Positions 58,837-64,000 of a stretch of DNA of 64,000 nt are shown piece after piece. The notes under the pieces were generated by a model, which was given only the letters and a program-made list of their open reading frames with translations, made no database searches and had not been told where the DNA came from. The stretch's first letter is position 1; each line of letters opens with the position of its first letter. Made by a program: the position numbers and the translations under genes. Origin of the DNA: Listeria monocytogenes (GTDB lineage Bacteria; Bacillota; Bacilli; Lactobacillales; Listeriaceae). Where the stretch lies: contig NZ_CP054041.1 in assembly GCF_013282665.1 (NCBI RefSeq), forward strand, positions 754,501-818,500. Reading direction: 5' to 3'.

Positions 58837-58879
58837 CAAAAAGCCCGATTAACCAGTGGAAAGGAAAATCGGGCTTTTG
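58837..58879 (-). terminator. terminator of the pst-phoU operon
   Basis: AAAAGCCCGATT / AATCGGGCTTTT stem directly after the phoU stop; T-rich on the minus strand. Confidence 0.85.
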
Positions 58880-59539
58880 TTATCTATTTAAATCTTCAAT
58901 TTCGCCACTCTTCAAGTAAACAATCCATTCGCACACATTTGTTACATAGTCACCAATACGTTCGATATACTGGGAAACTAAGAGTAGTTGGGAAACATCT
59001 TCTATATGCTCTGGCTCTTCTTGCATAAAATGAATACATTTTTGATAAACAATTTTATGAAGCTTATCGACTTCATTATCCCGAGCAGCAATTTCGCGAG
59101 CAGCAACTTCATCTTCTGCAAGGTAAGCTTTTAATACGTCTTGCAGCATTGCTTTTACAATTTCACCCATTTCTGGTATTTCGGGAATCGGCTTTAAAAC
59201 TTTACTTTCGCCAATTAAAATAGCTGTTTTGGCAATACTTACTGCGTGGTCACCAATTCGTTCTAAATCAGAGCTTGTTTTTAGTACAGTAACGATTTTC
59301 CGTAAATCCATACCGACTGGCTGTTGCAGAGCAATTAACTCAAAAGAGCGTTGTTCCAGTGAAAGTTCCATATTATTGATTGCTTTATCTTCTGCAACTA
59401 CTTGTTTAGCAAGCTCAGTATCTCGGTGTACAAGTGACTTCACCGCTTTAAAAATCGCTTCATTTGCAAGCATTCCCATTTCCATTAGATGTTGGTGCAA
59501 GTCGTTTAATTGTTCCGTAAAAATTTTTCTGACTACCAT
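58880..59539 (-). CDS. phoU: phosphate transport regulator PhoU
   Basis: 219-residue protein of two three-helix bundles, each with a metal-binding ExxxD pattern (DLERIGDHAVSIAK and QYIERIGDYVTNVCE). PhoU links the Pst transporter to the PhoR/PhoP sensor system and restrains phosphate uptake. It is the last gene of the pst operon, 12 bases after pstB. A GGAGTG site precedes the ATG. Confidence 0.97.
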   Translation of the reverse strand: MVVRKIFTEQLNDLHQHLMEMGMLANEAIFKAVKSLVHRDTELAKQVVAEDKAINNMELSLEQRSFELIALQQPVGMDLRKIVTVLKTSSDLERIGDHAVSIAKTAILIGESKVLKPIPEIPEMGEIVKAMLQDVLKAYLAEDEVAAREIAARDNEVDKLHKIVYQKCIHFMQEEPEHIEDVSQLLLVSQYIERIGDYVTNVCEWIVYLKSGEIEDLNR

Positions 59540-59551
59540 AATAACACTCCT

Positions 59552-60331
59552 TTATCCAAATCTTCCTGAAATATAATCTTCGGTTTCTTTTTCTGCTGGG
59601 TTGGTAAAAATACTTGTCGTATCCGCGAACTCCACAATGCGCCCGTTAAGGAAAAAGGCAGTTTCATCAGAAATCCGGGACGCTTGTTGCATATTATGCG
59701 TCACAATAACAATCGTATAGTCTTTTTTCAATTCTAAAATCAAATCTTCTACTTTTGCTGTCGAAATTGGATCTAATGCCGAAGTCGGCTCATCCATCAA
59801 GATAACATCCGGTTTAACAGCTAAAACTCTTGCGATACAAAGTCGTTGTTGTTGTCCGCCTGACATCCCAATCGCCGAACGATCTAACCTATCATGCACT
59901 TCTTCCCAAAGAGCCGCCTGACGCAAACTTCTTTCAACAATCTCATCTAACACTTTTTTATCTTTTACACCATGCATCCGCGGTCCATAAGCAACATTAT
60001 CATAAATCGAAAACGGAAACGGATTGGCTTGTTGAAAGACCATACCTACTTTTTTTCGTAAATTTACCATATCGATTTTAGGATCTTGGACATCTTCCCC
60101 GCCAATATGAATTTCACCAGTGGTTTTCACATTAGGTATCAGATCATTCATCCGATTAAGTGTTCTGAGAAAAGTAGATTTCCCACAACCCGATGGCCCA
60201 ATTAAAGCAGTAACTTGATTCTTTTTAATATTTAAAGCGATTTTTTGCAGTGCTTGTTTAGAACCATAAAATAAATCTACATCTTTTGTTTCAATGATAT
60301 ACTCTACTTTTTCAGCAGTTTCGGTTGTCAT
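59552..60331 (-). CDS. pstB: phosphate ABC transporter ATP-binding protein PstB (second copy)
   Basis: 259-residue ABC ATPase. Walker A is [19 protein letters not shown], the signature [15 protein letters not shown], and Walker [16 protein letters not shown]. The Q-loop reads [21 protein letters not shown], typical of PstB. It powers phosphate import with PstA/PstC. A second PstB gene lies 14 bases upstream; the duplicated pstB arrangement is also found in Bacillus. Confidence 0.97.
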   Translation of the reverse strand: MTTETAEKVEYIIETKDVDLFYGSKQALQKIALNIKKNQVTALIGPSGCGKSTFLRTLNRMNDLIPNVKTTGEIHIGGEDVQDPKIDMVNLRKKVGMVFQQANPFPFSIYDNVAYGPRMHGVKDKKVLDEIVERSLRQAALWEEVHDRLDRSAIGMSGGQQQRLCIARVLAVKPDVILMDEPTSALDPISTAKVEDLILELKKDYTIVIVTHNMQQASRISDETAFFLNGRIVEFADTTSIFTNPAEKETEDYISGRFG

Positions 60332-60345
60332 AAGAAAGCTCCCTT

Positions 60346-61164
60346 CTAGCCAAAGTTACCTGAAATATAGTCTTCGGTTTGTTTTTGTTGCGGATTCGTG
60401 AAAAGTTCGGATGTTCCTGAGAATTCCACGACTTCTCCTAGATAGAAGAAAGAAGTATAGTCAGAAACGCGCGCCGCTTGTTGCATATTATGCGTCACGA
60501 TAATAATAGTATATTTATTTTTCAACTCATTAATTAAATCTTCAATTTTACTTGTAGAAATTGGATCTAGTGCAGATGCTGGTTCGTCGAGCAATAAAAC
60601 TTTTGGTTGCATTGCAACAGCTCTAGCGATACAAAGTCGTTGTTGCTGCCCACCGGAAAGGGATAGCGCGCTTTTCCCTAAATCGTCTTTCACTTCGTCC
60701 CAAAGAGCTGCTCGGCGCAAACTTTTCTCCACACGCTCCATAATTTCTTTTTTATTCTTCATGCCATGACGTTTAAGCCCAAAAGCAACATTTTCATAGA
60801 TGGATTTTGTAAATGGATTTGGTTTTTGGAATACCATGCCTATTTCTTTACGAACATTGTACAAATCAACTTCTTTGCGGTTAATATTAATACCATCGTA
60901 TAAAATTTGACCTTCCATGCGGCAACCGTCAATCTCATCGTTCATTCGATTTAACGCTCTTAAATAAGTGGATTTCCCGCAACCCGATGGTCCAATCAAA
61001 GCTGTCACTTTATTTTCCGGGAAGGTTAAATCCACACCTTTAATTGCGTGATTGTCCCCATAGTATACGTGCAAATCCTCTGTCGCCATCGCAGCAGGAA
61101 GTGAATGAGGATCTGGTGTTGTTTGTAAAATTGTACTAATTTCAGGTTTCTTTGTTAACATCAT
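60346..61164 (-). CDS. pstB: phosphate ABC transporter ATP-binding protein PstB (first copy)
   Basis: 272-residue ABC ATPase, paralogue of the next gene: Walker [20 protein letters not shown], signature [15 protein letters not shown], Walker [16 protein letters not shown], and [21 protein letters not shown]. It has a 25-residue N-terminal extension not shared with the second copy. The ATG at 61164 has AAAGGAG seven bases upstream. Whether the two copies form a heterodimer is not known from sequence. Confidence 0.97.
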   Translation of the reverse strand: MMLTKKPEISTILQTTPDPHSLPAAMATEDLHVYYGDNHAIKGVDLTFPENKVTALIGPSGCGKSTYLRALNRMNDEIDGCRMEGQILYDGININRKEVDLYNVRKEIGMVFQKPNPFTKSIYENVAFGLKRHGMKNKKEIMERVEKSLRRAALWDEVKDDLGKSALSLSGGQQQRLCIARAVAMQPKVLLLDEPASALDPISTSKIEDLINELKNKYTIIIVTHNMQQAARVSDYTSFFYLGEVVEFSGTSELFTNPQQKQTEDYISGNFG

Positions 61165-61188
61165 TTAAAATCTCCTTTTCCTGGCTTT

Positions 61189-62073
61189 TTACGACGAGGT
61201 CATGCGTTTATAAACAAATTTTCCAAGCAAACGAGCTAGGACGTTGAAAAGTAATACGGAAAGAATTAATACAGCAGACGCTCCGTCAGAAACGGCTTGC
61301 GCATCTGGCATAATTCCCTCCCCATTAATTTTCCAAATATGCACAGCTAACGTTTCTGCTGGGCGGAAAATATTTAGTGGTGAAGCTGGATTGACCGGGT
61401 TCCAGTCAGTGAAATCAAGAATAGGTGTACTTTGTCCTGCTGTGAAAATTAATGCCGCTGCTTCACCAAATACTCGTCCAGCTGCTAAAATAACTCCGGT
61501 AATAATTGCTGGTAATGCTGCGGGGACAAGCACTCGTGTAATTGTTTCCCATCTGGATAAACCGAGAGCTAGCCCTGCCTCACGCTGCGTGTTTGGAATG
61601 GCATTAAGCGCCTCTTCAACAACACGAATTAATAGTGGTAAATTGAAAATCGTTAGTGTAAGCGCCCCGGAAATAACCGAGAAGCTCCACCCCATTTGAA
61701 TAACAAAAACAAGGAAACCGAATAGGCCTACAACAATAGACGGAAGCGAGGAAAGCACTTCAATCGTTGTACGAATTAAATCTGTAATCCAATTTTTACG
61801 CGCATATTCTGCCATATAAATTCCCGCTCCGAGCGAGATAGGGACAGAAATGATCATGGTAATAACGAGCATATAAAAAGAATTCCAGATTTCAGGACCG
61901 ATTCCGCCACCAGCTTGGAACGACTGTGGTGGGGTCGTCAAAAACTTCCAGCTTAATTGCGGAACACCTTTTACTAAAATATAGCCTAATAACCCAGCTA
62001 AAATAATGACAATTAATACAGCAATGGCATAGAAAACGCCTGTCGCGATTTTATCTTTTGTTTTTACATTCAT
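61189..62073 (-). CDS. pstA: phosphate ABC transporter permease PstA
   Basis: 294-residue inner-membrane permease with six transmembrane helices and the coupling loop EEALNAIPNTQREAGLALGLSRWETITRVLVPAALPAI. Its ATG overlaps the pstC stop (ATGA), so translation is coupled. Confidence 0.97.
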   Translation of the reverse strand: MNVKTKDKIATGVFYAIAVLIVIILAGLLGYILVKGVPQLSWKFLTTPPQSFQAGGGIGPEIWNSFYMLVITMIISVPISLGAGIYMAEYARKNWITDLIRTTIEVLSSLPSIVVGLFGFLVFVIQMGWSFSVISGALTLTIFNLPLLIRVVEEALNAIPNTQREAGLALGLSRWETITRVLVPAALPAIITGVILAAGRVFGEAAALIFTAGQSTPILDFTDWNPVNPASPLNIFRPAETLAVHIWKINGEGIMPDAQAVSDGASAVLILSVLLFNVLARLLGKFVYKRMTSS

Positions 62074-63020
62074 TTGACTTTCCTCCTACGTCCGATGAAG
62101 CGGATCACAATGATGAAAAATAGTGACATTGCGAGTAACACCATTGCAAGTGACCAAAGGATATTATTATCAAGCGTGCCCATAACCGTATTCCCCATAC
62201 CCATTGTTAAAATACTAGTTAATGTGGAAGCTGGCTCAAATAATGATGTTGGAATAACAGCAGAGTTCCCGATAACCATTTGTACAGCAAGAGCTTCACC
62301 GAATGCACGAGCCATCCCGAATACAATCGCTGTCAAAATCCCTGAACGTGAACTACGAAGTACTACTTTCCAAATTGTCTGGAAACGTGTTGCTCCAAGC
62401 GCCAAAGAAGCTTCGCGGTAATGACGTGGCACAGATTTAATCGCATCTACGCTGAGTGAGGTAACAGTTGGCAAAATCATAACTGTTAAAACAACTGTTG
62501 CGGCTGCAATACCAAATCCACTTCCCGAAATATGGTCACGAATAAATGGAACGACAACGCTTAGTCCAATGAATCCATAAACAACAGATGGAATACCAAC
62601 TAAAAGTTCCATAACTGGTTGCAAAATCTTTTTCCCAAACTTAGGTGAGATTTCCACCATAAAAATGGCTGCACCGATTGCAAGCGGCCCTGCAATACAA
62701 GCAGCAAAAAGCGTTACTGCAAAAGAACCAATAATCATCGGCAAAGCGCCAACTAGAGGATTTCCGTTTGCATCTTTTTGCGAAGGATTCCAGTCTGTTC
62801 CAGTTATAAAATCAACAAAAGACACTTTATTGACTGTAAATGTAGCTAAACCTTTTGATATAACAAAAAACAAAATAGACGCAGCAGCAATAACCATAAT
62901 CGAAATACAGATGAATGTAATAATTTTGCCTCTAGTTTCTAGATGCGCCTTTTTAGAAGTTTGTGTAAGCTTCTTTTCTTTTATCGCTTCCAAGTCACGT
63001 AAGCTCCTTTCTCCTCCCAT
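62070..63020 (-). CDS. pstC: phosphate ABC transporter permease PstC
   Basis: 316-residue permease with six helices and the coupling loop DAIKSVPRHYREASLALGATRFQTIWKVVL. I place the start at ATG 63020 because AGGAG lies five bases upstream; the longer frame begins inside the pstS-pstC hairpin without a ribosome site. Confidence 0.96.
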   Translation of the reverse strand: MGGERSLRDLEAIKEKKLTQTSKKAHLETRGKIITFICISIMVIAAASILFFVISKGLATFTVNKVSFVDFITGTDWNPSQKDANGNPLVGALPMIIGSFAVTLFAACIAGPLAIGAAIFMVEISPKFGKKILQPVMELLVGIPSVVYGFIGLSVVVPFIRDHISGSGFGIAAATVVLTVMILPTVTSLSVDAIKSVPRHYREASLALGATRFQTIWKVVLRSSRSGILTAIVFGMARAFGEALAVQMVIGNSAVIPTSLFEPASTLTSILTMGMGNTVMGTLDNNILWSLAMVLLAMSLFFIIVIRFIGRRRKVK

Positions 63021-63032
63021 GTTTACTCCTAA

Positions 63033-63077
63033 CATGGGTATACGTCTATCCCGATATTACTAGGATAGACGCCCATT
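63033..63077 (-). other. intercistronic hairpin between pstS and pstC
   Basis: ATGGGCGTCTATCC / GGATAGACGTATACCCAT stem, 9 perfect inner pairs plus a CCCAT/ATGGG base, no T-run. Such hairpins often stabilise the upstream cistron, here giving more binding protein than permease. Confidence 0.7.
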
Positions 63078-63086
63078 TCATTCTTT

Positions 63087-63995
63087 TTATTTTACGTCAG
63101 TTAGTTTACCAGATGCATCGCGTTCCACTTTCATGGATTTGATTGATTGGTAACCAAGTTGTGGTACGATATTGTTTTGTACTTCATCAGAAGTCATGTA
63201 CTTCAAGAAAGTTTTTGTTAAGCCTTTTGGTTCGCCATTTGTATACATATGTTCATAAGACCAGATTTTCCAATCATTTGTTGCAACTTTATCTTCAGTT
63301 GGCTCAACACCATCTAATGAAAGTCCAACTACGGAAGCGTCAATGTAAGAGAAAGCTAGGTAACTAATTGCTCCTGGAGTTTCGCTTACGATTTTACGAA
63401 CTGTACCAGATGAATCTTGTTCTTGCGCTTTGACTGGTGTTTTACCATCAAGTCCCCATTTTTCGAAAGTAGCACGTGTTCCGCTTCCTTCTGCACGGTT
63501 GATGATTGTAATTTTTTCGTCCTTACCGCCTACGTCTTTCCAGTTAGTTGTTTTACCAGTAAAGATATCGATTAATTGTTGTTTTGTAATGTTTTTAACG
63601 CCTACATCTTTATTTACTACTGGAGCCATTCCGACAACTGCTACACGATGGTCAACCAGTTTCGAAGCATCGACACCGTCTTTTTCTTCAGCGAATACGT
63701 CCGAGTTACCAATTTCTACTGCGCCTTGTTGTACTTGTGTTAAGCCAGTTCCAGAACCGCCGCCTTGCACATTGATTTGTGCTTTAGGGTTAGTGTTTGT
63801 AAATTCTTTAGATGCTGCTTCAACGAGTGGTTGAAGTGCAGTGGATCCGACTGCTGTTAATGAGCCAGAAACTTCTTTATCCCCTTTTGTTGATCCGTTT
63901 GCTTTATCTGATGAACTGCTGTCACTTCCACATGCTGCGAAGACAAGCATTACTGCTGCTAACATTGCTACTATTCCCAAATACTTCTTTTTCAT
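63087..63995 (-). CDS. pstS: phosphate-binding lipoprotein PstS
   Basis: 302-residue extracytoplasmic phosphate receptor. The signal peptide ends in the lipobox VFAAC with Cys22 to be lipidated by Lgt. Phosphate-contact segments are GSTALQPL, GGGSGTGLTQVQQGAVEIGNSDV and NRAEGSGTRATFEKW. It is the first gene of pstS-pstC-pstA-pstB-pstB-phoU; the promoter and any Pho box lie beyond the window's right edge (only five bases remain). Confidence 0.98.
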   Translation of the reverse strand: MKKKYLGIVAMLAAVMLVFAACGSDSSSSDKANGSTKGDKEVSGSLTAVGSTALQPLVEAASKEFTNTNPKAQINVQGGGSGTGLTQVQQGAVEIGNSDVFAEEKDGVDASKLVDHRVAVVGMAPVVNKDVGVKNITKQQLIDIFTGKTTNWKDVGGKDEKITIINRAEGSGTRATFEKWGLDGKTPVKAQEQDSSGTVRKIVSETPGAISYLAFSYIDASVVGLSLDGVEPTEDKVATNDWKIWSYEHMYTNGEPKGLTKTFLKYMTSDEVQNNIVPQLGYQSIKSMKVERDASGKLTDVK

Positions 63996-64000
63996 TATCT

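Noticed and set aside
58760..58900. Plus-strand AAAAAAGGAGGG suggesting a small gene upstream of phoU.
   Set aside because: The only frame (from TTG at about 58807) runs through the phoU terminator into antisense phoU sequence and has no sensible spacing.

Overview
The window reads as a low-GC Firmicute chromosome and matches Listeria, most probably L. monocytogenes. The grounds are the gene order (gad decarboxylase, tmRNA/smpB/rnr/secG, cggR-gap-pgk-tpiA-gpmI-eno, sigL, AA10 chitin-binding protein, clpP, rapZ-yvcK-whiA, galE, trxB, hprK-lgt-ppaX, uvrBA, pst), the tmRNA tag GKEKQNLAFAA, and the sigma-B, CtsR, LexA and CggR type control sites. This is recognition from memory; no search was run. 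Nearly all genes lie on the minus strand. I see no insertion sequence, prophage, CRISPR array or replication origin.

Layout. 1-6.2 kb: accessory stress and small-metabolite genes: a partial glutamate decarboxylase behind a sigma-B type promoter, a SdpI-like membrane protein, an autoregulated BglG-type antiterminator, VOC and ClbS/DfsB proteins, a YxeA-like protein, and a DUF218/WYL-regulator/GyrI-like operon. 6.2-11.3 kb: the RNA quality-control block ssrA, smpB, rnr, esterase and secG, with an unexplained 107-bp tandem repeat between secG and the esterase. 11.3-13.3 kb: two alpha/beta-hydrolases (one lacking the catalytic serine) and a 55-residue protein with its own sigma-B type promoter. 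13.4-20.8 kb: the central glycolytic operon under CggR. 21-26.8 kb: sigL, an M19 dipeptidase, and a TetR/MmpL efflux unit.

26.9-29.2 kb is the most unusual part. It holds an LXG-domain (type VII secretion) protein separated by a single in-frame TAA from a Fic/Doc toxin domain. Two genes overlap behind it: an acidic protein that could be an immunity protein or antitoxin, and a second, complete Doc-like protein. The distal genes are strikingly AT-rich. This looks like a polymorphic toxin locus that is either broken or organised as a split toxin.

29.4-32.3 kb: small membrane proteins, tRNA-Arg(CCG) and a secreted lytic polysaccharide monooxygenase. 32.4-43.6 kb: clpP (CtsR site), an APC permease, namA, whiA-yvcK-rapZ, galE-galM-pgcA and trxB. 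43.6-48.3 kb: a TPR protein and hprK-lgt-ppaX-acetyltransferase. 48.4-51.6 kb: a cell-envelope-stress type cluster (PspC, DUF4097, YvlD). 51.8-58.6 kb: uvrBA with a LexA-like box, csbA, an HD protein and a metal-sensing ArsR repressor. 58.9-64 kb: the phosphate operon pstS-pstC-pstA-pstB-pstB-phoU.

Most starts were chosen by Shine-Dalgarno position, so several CDS are shorter than the longest open frame.
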